A DNA stretch of 49,326 nucleotides from Podochytrium sp. JEL0797 (Eukaryota > Chytridiomycota > Chytridiomycetes > Chytridiales > Chytriomycetaceae), in the NCBI GenBank assembly GCA_027596195.1, contig JADGJG010000078.1:1-49326 (forward strand). The letters run 5' to 3'. Numbering within the stretch: the first letter of the stretch is position 1; the number at the start of each line of letters is the position of its first letter. A program made the translations under genes and the position numbers. Positions 19,704 through 32,500 of this stretch are shown here, in pieces. A model generated the notes under the pieces. The model had not been told where the DNA came from and did no database searches. It worked only from the letters and a program-made list of their open reading frames with translations.

Positions 19704-22232
19704 TCACGTCTCGCCCCCTGCCCGCCGCAACGCGTCGACGCGTTGCTGGAGCAACTCACTCAGCTGTCCAATGTACGACCCTATCCCCATCCTCCCACTC
19801 CGTACGCGTTCCAACAACAGGGAGTCAATTTCCATAAGCTGTTCCTGCACCTGAACAATGTGGCGATTCCGCAGCGAGAGCGTGCTGTTCGAGTCACTGG
19901 TATTCGTCACGGGTACTGTCTTGGGTGCAGTAGCCACAGAGCAGTACCGTTTCCATTCCGCCTCATCCGCGTCGTGGTGCTCTTCGTCGGAGGATTCACC
20001 GGCCGTCGCGTATCCAGTGCTCTCCACCGACAATGCGTCTTGGTAAAAGAAATCCGAGCCTCCCTCGCTTTCACTGCTTGAGATGGTCGGCACACTTTCC
20101 TCTTGCTCTTCCTGTGATAGACTCGGATCAACCTGAAGCCCCCCAATTTCCCGTTCCAGTTTCGAAATGACCAAACGCTTCTCTGAAGCCGCCACCTCCT
20201 GCATTGCTGCAACAGCCGCGCCTCTCAGTTTTGATTGGTGTATCAAATTCCTCAACGCGTTCATGTCGTCATACGTTTCCAACACGCTGCGTGGAAGGCG
20301 CGTCTCGCGCTGTTGTTCGTCCTCTTCGTCTTCCGAGTCAGATTCGCCATACTTTCCCAGCCGGGAAACTAAATTCCTATCCTCCTGCAACGCGTCGATA
20401 GTTTGTTGCTCCGAATCATCCTCGTCTCGAACCCCATATCCCGCCCTTCCCTTCCCCTCAACAGCACCCACTGTCCGACTCATATCCCTCAAAGGACTCG
20501 ACTCCCACTTTCCCCCTTTCCCACTACTCTTCCCAATGGGCTTGTCGTCCCTCCCCAACTCCTTCACCCGATCCGCATACCGCAACGTATTCAACGTGTG
20601 CTCAACACTCGTGCTTCCTGGCGCAACCGTAGCCACCATCACCGTACGACTTTCTTTGCACAGAAACGAGTCCCTCAATATATGCGTCAACTTGCTCCCC
20701 CGGAACGGAACATGCGTCGCATCCGCCGCACCACTCCCGCGTTTATACAACGACCGAATACACTCCTTCAGAATCAACAACGACTTGTTGATCTCACTCG
20801 CCTCCGTCTGGATTTTTTTCCCCTGCAAACTGCGTGGAATCGACTCGGAACTCCCGCGTTCGCTTCCCGCAAGGTCCACGAGCGACAGGACACCTCGTTC
20901 ATGAGAATTCGCGTCCATCACGCGAATTTGAACCAACGCGTGGGAACGGCTGCTCTCGCTGTTGGCATTAGTTGCCCGCGTGGTTCGCCGCTTGCGTCCG
21001 CGGTCCACGAGGTCCAATAACTGATCCAACGTGGTCACGCGTTCGTGGTACAAGTGGAGGAGTTGGACGTTTCCGTTCTTGTCTTCGCAGAGGGAGATGG
21101 GGGTGTGTTGGTGTGGGGAGAGGAGGTCGTTGATTTTGGGTCCGTATAATTCAAAGAAGGAGCAAGAGAGGTGATGGCTTGCGGGAAGGTGGGAGATGAT
21201 GTCGCGGCAAAGATGGGTGTAAATTCCGGGAGTTTGGGTGGTTCCAAAGATGGTGTGGGTTTTGCCGCTTCCTTTGTAAGTGGTCGTGTGTTTGAGGATG
21301 ACGTGTCTTTTGAGGAGAACAAATCACACACCTGTTTGCCCATACGCAAAGAACGTACACATCCCACCCTCAAACAAGCTTTTGACGAGAGGTTTTCCAG
21401 TGGCGAGATAAACCTCCTCGTTGGTGCTCGTCTCATCGAACGAGTGGTCCAGCATGAACTCGTGCGTTTCAGTGTACTTTGACGTGTCGACACGCGTTTT
21501 GGGTTCATGAATGAAGATTTGGCTGCGAGGGTATTCCGAGGTTGTAGTTGTGACGGTGTCGTAGAGGTTTTTCGCGAGTTCTGTATATTTCAAATGTCAG
21601 CAGGGTAACGGGGAGGGTGGTTCAGACGGAAACCTTTTTTGCTCATTGGCCGCTTCCTCACACACACACGAATACGAGATTCGCCCCCGTCTTCCTCCTC
21701 ATTCTCATTACAACCACCCAAATCGTTCATCAAAAAATCCCCCCGCATCGCGTTCCACTGTACACGAAACGCCTCAATCTCGGCCCGATACACGCGCGTT
21801 TCCTTCTCTTCAGCCCCCAAAGCGTCCTGCTGTGTCTTCATCTCCGCCGCCGCAGCGCGTCGCGACTCACGCGCGGCTTTGAGTTTGGCGATTTGTTGGG
21901 CCGTTTTCGAGGGGGTTGTGAGGACATCGGAGGAGGGTTTTGGTTTCGTGGGTGTGGTTCCCGCGGGGGAAAGAGAGGTGAGATGGGGGAGTGGGTTTGT
22001 GAGAGCAGTGTCGAGGTCGGTGAGTGTGGTTGATTTGTTGGTGGTTGGAGGGGGGGGGGTTGCCAGGGACGCGGTTGACAGTTTGAGTTTGTTTTGGCGG
22101 GCGATAGAGGCCTGGATGGGGAAGCGCGAAATCAAGATTTTGAAGGTTAGCACGACAGGTGGGAGGAGGAAAGAACACGCTTGCCTTGATGAATGCGGAG
22201 GGGGGTCGAAAGTTCGCGTTTTGCGAATCCAT
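19704..22232 (-). CDS. Kinesin-13 (KIF2/MCAK type microtubule depolymerase)
   Basis: Exons 22232-22185, 22111-21634, 21580-21332 and 21271-19704; about 780 aa. The motor is internal and preceded by a Lys/Glu-rich neck, as in kinesin-13. Diagnostic segments are RIRVCVRKRPMSKKE, HEPKTRVDTSKYTETH (loop 2; RVD where animals have KVD), the P-loop GQTGSGKT at about 256-263, switch I SESSRSHA, switch II SLVDLAGSERG and NTLRYADRVKELG. The tail is acidic with a C-terminal coiled coil. The first intron starts at AAG|GCAAGC, a GC-AG intron; a GTGTTC alternative 6 nt later would also keep frame. Kinesin-13s depolymerise microtubule ends in mitosis and control flagellum length; most yeasts lack them, which supports a flagellated lineage. 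The gene lies head-to-head with the acetyltransferase gene. Confidence 0.93.
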
Positions 22233-22358
22233 TTTTTGCAAAGGATTTTCCGATTATTTTATACTTCTTTCTATGAGAATGAAAGGGAATTAAGGAATTC
22301 CGAATCGTGACGAAGTTATGTCGATTCTTTATATCGATTTTTGTGTTCGATATCGGTC
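22233..22358. promoter_or_regulatory. 126-bp divergent promoter region
   Basis: The start codons of kinesin-13 (minus) and the NAA50-like gene (plus) are only 126 bp apart, so both core promoters must fit here. The sequence is AT-rich with TTATTTTATAC and TTATATCGA stretches; no specific factor site is claimed. Confidence 0.5.
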
Positions 22359-23159
22359 ATGTTCGACGCGATGAAGAAGACCTGGGCATCGATCGCCTCG
22401 CAGCAACCATCTCCCACCGGAGACTCCAGCAACGCCCCCCTCCGACCCAACTTCACTCCTCTCGATTCAACCCGACGAACGAACCCGAATCCCTTGCCAA
22501 ACACTTCGAATCCTCCTGAACCCCCGACGACTTCGGCCCCGCTGCCAACCCGCATCGAAAGCCTCGCGGCAACTTTCCCGAACCTCCGTCTAGAACATAT
22601 TTCCGAATCCAACCTGCCCCACCTGGCTGAGCTCAATGACCAATCGTTTCCGATTAAATATGAAAGATGGTTTTACGACCGCATTCTGGAGAACCCGCAA
22701 CTGACCGTCTTATGTAAGTACATCCCCCCTCCCCTTGCACTTAGTGATCAAAATAAAGAATGACCAATTCCATTCTGTCTGACACCTCCTTTCCAAAAAA
22801 TAGGTTACGAACCCTCCGCCCCCACCACCTGCATCGGCGCCATCCTCGGCCGCAAGCAACTCACCACAGCCACAGGTGCATACGACGTCTACATCTCAAC
22901 CGTAGCCGTCCTCCCTTCACACCAACATAAGGGTCTCGCGTCGGGACTCCTCGAAACGCTTGTATCCAAATGTCGGAACGACAGGGACCCGCAGAGAAGG
23001 GATTTCGTGCTGCATGTGCATGTGTTGAATGAGGCGGCGAGGCGGTTGTATTTGAGACAAGGGTTTAAGGTGGAGGGAAAGATGGAGGGGTATTATAGTT
23101 TGAATCATCTCGTTGAGGAACCACGGGATGCGTATTTCTTGCGGTTGAAAGAGCTGTAG
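22359..23159 (+). CDS. NAA50/NAA60-like N-terminal acetyltransferase (GNAT)
   Basis: Exons 22359-22713 and 22804-23159; about 236 aa. After a Pro/Ser/Thr-rich N-terminal extension of about 80 residues, the GNAT domain shows LAELNDQSFPIKYERWFYD (peptide-binding helix loop; NAA50 has FPVSY and NAA60 FPIEY), YISTVAVLP (beta4), the acetyl-CoA loop QHKGLASG at 159-166, HVHVLNEAARRLYLRQGF (alpha4/beta6) and a terminal YYSL segment. This fits NAA50 or NAA60 (acetylation of Met-starting N termini; cohesion for NAA50, Golgi for NAA60). NAA60 usually has a C-terminal membrane anchor that is absent here, so NAA50 is favoured. The 5' extension is unusual for the family. Confidence 0.82.
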
Positions 23160-23511
23160 TGCTTCCTGGGAAATAGAGAAACTTTTATTTTCCTTTCTCC
23201 AGATTTCTTTTTGCTCATGACTTGGGCCAGGCTTATGAAAATTTTTCATAGTAGGAATTCAATTTCTTTATTCTCGGTTACAATGTGAATGCTCTCCATA
23301 TCATGCGATTGGATGCGATCGCGTGAGACTCCAAGGAGACGGAAACGATGCCGATGCCAAATGGAAGATGAGTCATCTCTTTTTTCTGAAGTCCGAAACG
23401 CTCTTCTTTTTCAAAAAACTCAAAATAAAAAAAAAAGAAAAGATACATGGTTTGTTTTATACATAAAAACAAAGACACAACATGAGCAGATCGAGTGCCC
23501 AAAAGAAAAAA
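23160..23511. other. Convergent 3' spacer
   Basis: 352 bp between the stop codons of the acetyltransferase (plus) and the large mucin-like gene (minus). It is A-rich near 23420-23450 and must hold both polyadenylation regions. No gene was recognised. Confidence 0.5.
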
Positions 23512-26500
23512 TCAAATCAAAACAACAAGGGCCAAACCAAGAGACACAACAGACATCACGGCCTTTCTGCTTCCATTCATCAAAATATTGCTACTCTGAG
23601 TTTGAGGGCTCGACTCGACACTCCCAGCAACGTTGTCGGTTGGAGATAGAGTGAATGGAGAGCGTCCACCAGGGATCAAAGTAGCGGCAGCAGACGCATC
23701 AGGAGACTTTCCAAAAAAAATTATAAGTTCGAAAGAATAAAAGAAACAATAACAAATACTTACATTAGGACATCCGCTCACATCGCTGTCAAAACATAAA
23801 CCACCGACAGCTTCATCACCCTCGTACAAAATCTCCGAGACAGACACGTTGGGAAGAGGGTCTTGGCCAGGGTTCAGCGTCATTGAACAGTGGATACCAG
23901 GTTTGCCACAAGATCCAGCGCGACAAGTAAACTTCTCCGCCATCGTCACGTTGGCAACCGTTCTAGTCTCCGTCACACCCGCGCAAGTATAACTCACTTC
24001 AGAAACCACAAGAACAGAAGCGCCGTATCGCTCTTCCTCCGACACGTGCACCACAACCTGCATGTCAAGTGCATCCAACGCAAAGAACGTCCCCGCCGAC
24101 GTGAAAGGAACGGTGTTTGATCCAAACGTGTTGATGAAGGGGTCGGATTGGATTTGGCAGGGGAACGCGGAAGGAGTGCAGAAATGGCCGCCAGCGGATG
24201 CTGGGACAGTGGATGGAGAGGCGTCACTCATCGCATTTCTTGGGACACCGGTGGCTGGAGGAATGGTTTTCTCGGGGATTGATGTTGGCAAGGAAATTGG
24301 AGTGGTGGAAGCGACCTTGGCAGCCAAAGACTTGACTGCCTCAGATGCGGCACCGTAGGAAGTTGTGGTTTCGGCAATTTTGGCGATAGAGGTTGTGTCA
24401 GATGAGACAGCACTTGGAGTGGTCGCGGCGACACCGACAGTTGAGAACTGCGTGGTCTCAGACGCGGCGGCACTTGGGGAAGAACCATTGACAGAAGTAG
24501 TGATCACAGCCTCGGAGGCGACAGCGCTTGAAGACGAGGTGCTAACAGCAGCGGTGGTTGCAACCTTCGCTGCCGAATACTGAGCCGCCTCGGAAGCGAT
24601 CGCACTTGGTGAAGCAGCGCTGAAAGAGCTGGTGGTAGAACTCATGGGCGCAGAAGTCAAAGTCTCTTCCGAGGCAATAGAACTAGATTCACCAACGGAA
24701 AAAGGAACGGCTTCCGTAGCAGTGAAGCTTGGGGAACCAGAATTGATGGTAGTAGTTGCAGTAACGGCTTGAGCTGCCGAAGACAGAGTAGCTTCAGAAG
24801 CGATGGAACCTGAGGGCGCAGCGTTGACGGAAGCGGTGGTGATCAATTTGTCAGCAGCAGACGCACGAATAACCTCGGAACTGATGGCACTTGGGGACGC
24901 CACGGTGACGGCGTTGGTGGAAACCTGGGCCACAGACGATTCAGACAAACCAGAAGTGCCGGCACTTAGGGAAGCGACGGCAGCAGGAGTAGTGAACGAT
25001 GCCTGGGCAGCTTCAGAAGCTTTACCGCTTGGCGACGCGGTGGTGAAGAGAGTGGTGGTAGCAATCTGGACAACAGACGACTCAGCGGCGTTGGATGCAA
25101 GGGCATTGAAGGACGTGGCCGTGACGGTAGTAGGAGTAGAAACCTCAACAACAGAAGACTGACCAACCTCGGAAGTAATGGCACTTGGAGAAGCGGCGTT
25201 CACCAGAGTGGAGGTAGCAACATTGGCATGAGATACACCGGCAGTGACGGCACTTGAAGAAGCAACGTCGGCGGGATGAACGGACGATGCCTGGGCAGCT
25301 TCAGAAGCTTTAACGCTTGGCGACGCGGCGTTGAACAGAGTGGTGGTAGCAATCTGGACAACAGACGACTCAGCGGCGTTGGAAGCAAGGGCATTGAAGG
25401 ACGTGGCCGTGACGGTAGTAGGAGTAGAAACCTCAACAACAGAAGACTGAGCAGCCTCGGAAGTGATGGCACTTGGTGAAGCGGAGTTCACGAGCGTCGA
25501 TGTAGTAGCCTGGGAAGACTGAGCAGCGTTGGAAGCAAGGGCACTGGTGGAAATGACCTTGATGGGAATGAGGGGGGCAACCTTCGTCACAGAAGTCTGA
25601 GCAGCCTATTCTTCAATTAATAAAAGTAAAAACAGGAGGGGTGGTACCAACCTTGGACACAGATGACTGAGTAACATTCGGGGATGCGGAAGACTGATCA
25701 GCCCCGGAAGAGAGGGCGCTGGGGGCAGCGGCGTTCACGGGAGTGGAGGTAGCAGTTTGGGGGACAGACGACTTAGAAACCTCAGAAGTGATGGCACTTG
25801 GGGAAGCGGCGTTGGCGTGAGTGGTGGTACCAGTCTTGGAGGACTGAGCAGCCTCAGAACTGATGGGAATTGGGGATGCCGCGTTCACGGAAGTGGAGGT
25901 AGCAACCTGATTCATGGGCGACTCAGACAAACTAGTAGTGCTGGCACTTGGGGAAGCGACGGCGGCAGGAGTAGTGGACGATGCGTGAACAGCTTCGGAA
26001 GCTTTAACGCTTTGCGACGCGGTGTTGAATGGAGTGGTGGTAGCAGCCAGACCCACAGATGATTGAGAAGCGTTGGAAGTAAGCACATGGGAGGACGCGA
26101 CCTTCACGGGAATAATGGGGGAAGCCCTGGTCACCGACGTCTGAGCAGGAGAATTCGTCAATTAATAAATTGAGTACAAAAAGAAGGGGTGATAAAAACC
26201 TTGGAAACAGATGACTGAAAACCCTCGGGAGTGCTGGCACTTCTGGACACGGCGTTGACGGGTATGGTGGAAGCAACCTTGGTCTTCTCCACACTTGATG
26301 CGACGGGGTTAGCGAGAGAAGACGCGTGGATGCTGGAATCGACAGCCTTGGAAGACGAAACACCACGAGCCGAAGCCGATGATGAGACGCGGGCGGAAAA
26401 TAAAGTGGAAGAAGCACTCGACGCGACCGGGCTCGCGAGCGAAGACGCGTGGACTCTCACAGATGACTGCCCAGCTTCAGAAGCCTTGACAGTTTTGGAT

Positions 26501-29500
26501 GCCGTGCCGGCGAGAGTGGTCAAAGACAGCTTGGACGCCGACGGAGCAGACTGTTTTTCGATAAAATTAGTAGGTTTTCTATATTATAGGAGGAAAAATA
26601 ACGCGTACCGAATGAACGTCGGCGCTGGAGGCTGCGACCTTGGTAGAAGCAACTCCACGAGCGGAAGCTGATGACGAGACGTACGCAGAAACTGACGTGG
26701 TCTTAACACTTGATGCGACGGGACTCACGATCGAAGTAGCGTGGGCACTGGAGATGGTAGCCTTGGTAGACGAAACATCACTAGCAGATGTTGATGAGGA
26801 GATGCGAGCAGAAACAGAAGTGGACGAAGCACTCGACGCGACTGGGCTCGCGAGCGAAGATAACTGAGCGCTGGAGACAGCAGCCTTGGAAGACGAAACA
26901 CCACGAGCAGCCGCCGATGACGAGACGCGGGCAGAACCAGAGCTGGACACAACACTTGATACGACGGGGATCGCGAGAGAAGACGCGTGGGCGCTGGAGA
27001 CGGCAGCCTTGGAAGACGAAACACCATAAGCGGCAGATGATGAAGAGGTATGCGCAGAAACCGAGCTGGACGCAGCACTCGATACGACGGGGCTCGCGAG
27101 AGAAGACGCGTGAGCGCTGGAGGCGGCAGCCTTGGAAGACGAAACACCATGAGCGGCAGATGATGAAGAGGTATGCGCAGAAACCGAGCTGGACGCAGCA
27201 CTCGATACGACGGGGCTCGCGAGAGAAGACGCGTGGGCGCTGGAGACGGCAGCCTTGGAAGACGAAACACCATAAGCGGCAGATGATGAAGAGGTACGCG
27301 CAGAAACCGAGCTGGACGCAGCACTCGATACGACGGGGCTCGCGAGAGAAGACGCGTGAGCGCTGGAGGCGGAAGCCGTGGTTGACGAAACACCATGAGC
27401 AGCAGCCGATGACGAGACGCGGGCAGAACCAGAGCCGGACACAACACTCGATACGACGGGGCTCGCGAGAGAAGACGCGTGGGCGCTGGAGGCGGAAGCC
27501 GTGGTTGACGAAACACCATGAGCAGCAGCCGATGACGAGACGCGGGCAGAACCAGAGCCGGACACAACACTTGAGACGACGGGGCTCGCGAGAGAAGACG
27601 CGTGGGTGCTGGAGATGGTTGACTTGGAAGACGAAACACCATGAGCGGCAGATGATGAAGAGGTATGCGCAGAAACCGAGCTGGACGCAGCACTCGATAC
27701 GACTAGGCTCGCGAGAGAAGACGCGTGGGCGCTGGAGGCGGCAGCCTTGCTTGACGAAACACCATGAGCAGCAGCCGATGACGAGACGCGGGCAGAACCA
27801 GAGCGGGACACAACACTTGATACGACGGGGCTCGTGAGAGAAGCCGCGTGGGTGCTGGAGATGGTTGACTTGGACGAAGAAGCAGCAGCAGAAGTCGTCT
27901 CAACACTCGATATGATTGGGCTCGACGACGAAGACGCGATTATGCCGGAGACAGCTGCCTTTGTCGGCGAACCACCACGACCAGACGTTGATGACTTGGT
28001 ACGCGCATGAACTGATGTGGTCTCAAGACTCGATGGAATTGGGCTCAAGGAGGAGGAGGACGCGTGGATGCTCGAGAAAGCGGCCTTGGCAGACGAGAAT
28101 ACACGAGTAGAAGTAGAGGGAGAGGCACTCGTTGGAGCTGAAGCAGGTTCAACACTCGATGTGATTGGGCTCGCGAGAGAGGACGCATGGGCGCTAGATA
28201 GTGCAGCGGTTGTAGAAGTGGCACGAGGAGAAGGTGATGACGAGACATGCGCAGTAACTGAAGCCGTCTTCACGCTCGATGCGATTGGGATGATGGACGA
28301 AGAAGCGTTGGCACTGGAGACAACAGCCTTGGAAGAGGTTGTGATAGACGAGCTCGCGAACGAAGACGCCGGGATGGTGGAAACAGCGCCCTTGGTGGAA
28401 GATGCGTGGGTCGTGGAAACAGCAGTCTTGTGGATCTGATAATTAGAGAATTAGGAAGACATTTATATACAGAAACAAGAAGAAAAGACAAACCATTGGG
28501 CAACCGCTTCCTTCGCCAAAACAAACTCCTCCAATCGCGCGATCACCTCCACTATACAGGATTTGAGCGATATCAACATTTGGAACAGGATAGGCAGATG
28601 GTCCAACTGAAACAAGACATGAGTTTCCTGGGATTCCGCAAGAACCAGCAGTGCAGGTGAACGTTTGGTCTTGCGAGATCGAAGCGGTGATGGTCTTGGA
28701 GGAGTCTCCACAAGTGTAAATGACTTTGCTGATGTAAAGAGCTTTCTCTGCAGTCGAAGCGATGACAACTTGGACCTTCATATCACTCGCGTCGATGGCG
28801 TAAAAAGTGCCCGTGCTTTTGAAGCTTCCGGAGGTTCCCTGAATAAAGGACGTATCAGAATGGATTCAAATTGACTCCATTCGCTCGAAAATGATTACCT
28901 GGAACGTGCTGATCAAAGAGCCAGAGCCGATCATACAAGAAGCAGTGGTGGACGCGCAAACCGGAACCGATGACGTCGCAGCATTAACTGAAGAGGAAGC
29001 CGTGGATGAAACAACGACAGAAGACGAAGGAATGTGGCTTGCGGTTGTGGGGGCCTTGTCGGTTCTTGACGTGAAAAGTCGACTCGAAACAAGAGTGCGC
29101 GAAGTAAAATTACTATGAGAAGCAGTAGAGATGGATGAAGAGTGAGTAATTGGCTTCACACTCGTCGAAACGCTCGGAATATGAGTCTGGAAGGAGATCA
29201 AAAGGTCAGAACGCGCCTCATTCGATTTAAGTCACAAAAGAAAAAAAACTCACAGTCGGAGCTTGAACAGTGGTAGTGGCGTGAGTCGACGTAGCAAACG
29301 CAGTGGTCTTGGCGACGTGAGTCGATTCCGCGGGCTTGGCGCTGGGAAGTTGGTTCTGAACGAATTGCAAGAAGTCAGAAAGTACTCAAAAAGGGAGTCG
29401 AGCAAAACAGATCAGCTCACGGTTGGACATCCAGATCCATTACTGAAGCATACTCCGCCTGTGGCGCGGTTTCCTTGGTACAGAATCTCACTGATCGCAA

Positions 29501-32500
29501 TGCTGTTGGGCACGGGGTCAGTGGAAGGCCCAACGGTGAGGAGACATGTATTTCCAGGAATTCCACAAGAGCCAGCGGTACATGTGAGAATCTTGGTGGC
29601 GGCGATTGAGGAAGTGATGGTCTCGGAGGAGCCACCGCAAGTGTAAATGACCTTGCTGACGAAGAGGACCTTCTCTTTTGTTTCACCAAGACCTTCCGAC
29701 ACGACAACTTGGATGTTCATGTCGCTGGCATCGACAGCATGGAATTTTCCGGCCGTTTGGAATTTGATATTCTTGCCCTGTGTTGAGAATAAGTTAATTC
29801 TCAGTTCCCGAATTGCGATCATCATGAAGAAGAAAACAGATCGCTTTACCGTAAAGGGGGTAATGGTGCCAGATTCGAGTTCGCACGAGTTTGTAGTCGA
29901 CTTGCAAACCGGAAGCGATGGCGTCGCGCTGGATTTCGGGGAAGAGGTAGGAACAGGCATCGTGACTTGAACACTTGGACGCAAAATTGAGGGACAGTCG
30001 CTTGCAGACGAGTAGCAAAGACCACCCTTGGAGTGTGTCCCTTATTTATATTAAGGGTTAGAAATGCGATTTTCAGATATAAAGGAGGAAAGGAATTTGC
30101 AAACCTTCATACACGATTTCCGTAATGGCCACATCGGGCATGGGGTCTTGAGAGAGCGTGGTGGAGAGAACGCAGTTGATACCGTCCTTGCCGCACTCGC
30201 CGGAATAGCAGTGCAAAACACGATTGATTGCGTTGGAAATCGTGATGACTTCCCTCTCGTTCCCGCAAGTGTAAATGACTTCCTTGGCAACAAGAACGTG
30301 CTTTGCGCTGATGTCGACCTCGCCAACAACAACAACCTGTCAATGGAATCAGAAACGCAAACACAGTTGTCACCAGGAAACAGATCATACCTGGACATTG
30401 AAATCTTCGGAGTCGACCGCGTAGAAAGTTCCAGCGTGTTCGAACTCCGCGTGCTGGGAATCAAAAGTGATGATCTTAGGGTCGCTTTGCATCATGCAAG
30501 TTGAAACACTTGGCTTGCAGAAATGATTCCCGGCTGGGACACCAGGTGTACTGATCGCACGTTGAGCACTTTTGCTGCGTTCGACAGTTGAAGACACAGG
30601 GGACATAGGAGCAGTAGAAATGAGTGTGGAATCGGCATGAGTGGTGGAAATGAGTGTGGAATCGGCAGGAGCAGTGGGGATGTGCGTAGAATCGGCTGGA
30701 GCTGTTGAAATGTGCGTGGAATCGGCATGAGTATTGGAAATGCGCGCAGCACCGGTAGAAACATGCGGAACATCAGATGTACGAATCGACGAGACTGCAG
30801 ACGATGGCTCCGCCTGTAAAAATTAGTCATCCGCGTCGAGAGTGAAAAAAATTCAACTCAGAAACTCACCATGGGGCAACCGTGTCCAGTTCCATAGCAA
30901 ATGGTCCCAGGAGTACGAATATCGATGACGTCAACGTGGCGGATGGGAGTTGATGAAGGTCCAACGGTGAGAAGACACGAGTTTCCGACAGTCCCGCAAG
31001 CTCCAACATGACACCTGTGCGTTTGGACTTCCGAAATCGACGAGTTGATTGTCTCTGAAGAGTCGCCACAGGAATAAACAACCTGACTGATAAAGAGATG
31101 TTTCCGGTTTTGGGAATCAACCCCCTCGGAAACGACGACCTTTATCTTCATGTCCGCAGAGTTGACGGCAAGGAATGGACCAGGTTTGTTGTAGTTGAAG
31201 ACAACGGAAGAGTGCACGGGAAAAAACGTTGATGGCGTCTCGGTCTGGGTGGAAACGGCGGCGACGGCGGAAGTAGTGCTTGAGGTCGAAGAACCTTTCG
31301 ATTCTGCCTCGGCTTTGCTCGAGATGGTAACAAAAGGGGTATATTTGGAAGCCACTGGAGTAGAGCTGGCGACGACGGAGGTAGATTTGGCGGCAACTGG
31401 TGTAGAAGAGAGATCCGGAATCGACGCAGAAGTTGACACAAAAACCGAAGGTTCCACTGCAGTGGCGGTGGAAGCAGCGAAAGTGGGAACCGCCGGGGAA
31501 GACTTCAGCGCAGCTTGGGTGGGTTTGGCAGCTGAGGATGCGACAGTGGGAACCGCCGGGGAAGACTTCAGAGCAGCTTGGGTGGATTTGGCAGCCGAAG
31601 GAGTAGATTCGACCGCAACTGAAGTGGGTTTCTCGACAATCGAGGAAGAGGAGACCTCCGGCGCTGGCATGGGGGCAGTCACAGCAGAACTTGACGCGAC
31701 TTGCATCGAGGTGGCAGTCGAAGTTTTGGAGGGCGAAGCAGATGAGGCAGAAGCTTGAACAGTGGTAGTGGCGTGAGTCGACGTAGCAAAAGTGGTCTTG
31801 GCGACGTGAGTCGATTCCGCGGGCTTGGCGCTGGGAAATTGGTTCTGAACGAATTGCAAGAAGTCAGAACCTTCTCAAACGGGAGTCGATCAAACAGATT
31901 AACTCACCGTTGGACATCCAGATCCATTACTGAAGCATATTCCGCCTGTGGCGCGATTTCCTTGATACAGAATCTCCGATATCGCAATGTTGGGTACCGG
32001 ATCAGTGGAAGGCCCAACAATCAGGAGACACGTATTTCCAGGGACTCCACAAGAGCCAGCGGTACATGTGAGAATCTTGGTGGCGGCAATGGAGCTGGTG
32101 ATAGTCTCGGAGGATCCTCCACAAGTGTAAATGACCTCGCTGACAAAGAGAACAGTGTCTTTGCTGGTGTCAACACCTTGAGACACGACGACTTGGATGT
32201 TCATGTCGCTGGCATCGACAGCATGGAATGTTCCGGGAGTTTCAAAGTTCACAGAGGTGCCCTGCATTTTTCGAGTTCAGCCATGTTGGCACGGCGAAGG
32301 CTAGATCAACGACACGTCGAAATTTACCTGGAAAGTGCTGATGTGGGAGCCCGATTCCAGAAGGCATGTGCCCGTGGTGTATTTACAAACTGGAACGGAG
32401 GCGGAGGTCGGCGCAGGGGTTGGCGCGGGCAACGTGACTTGCACGCTCGCAGGAATGACAGTTGGGCAGTTGGAGTTTTCGTCATAGCAAAGGCCACCCT

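Noticed and set aside
26788..27837. Long plus-strand open frame of about 350 codons opposite the mucin-like exon
   Set aside because: It mirrors the 123-bp repeat on the coding strand. The Arg/Trp/Lys-rich repeated translation is a composition artefact of Ser/Ala codons.
26700..28300. CRISPR-like regular repeat array
   Set aside because: Units are head-to-tail without unique spacers, the period is 123 bp and in frame, and the repeats are protein-coding in a eukaryotic gene.
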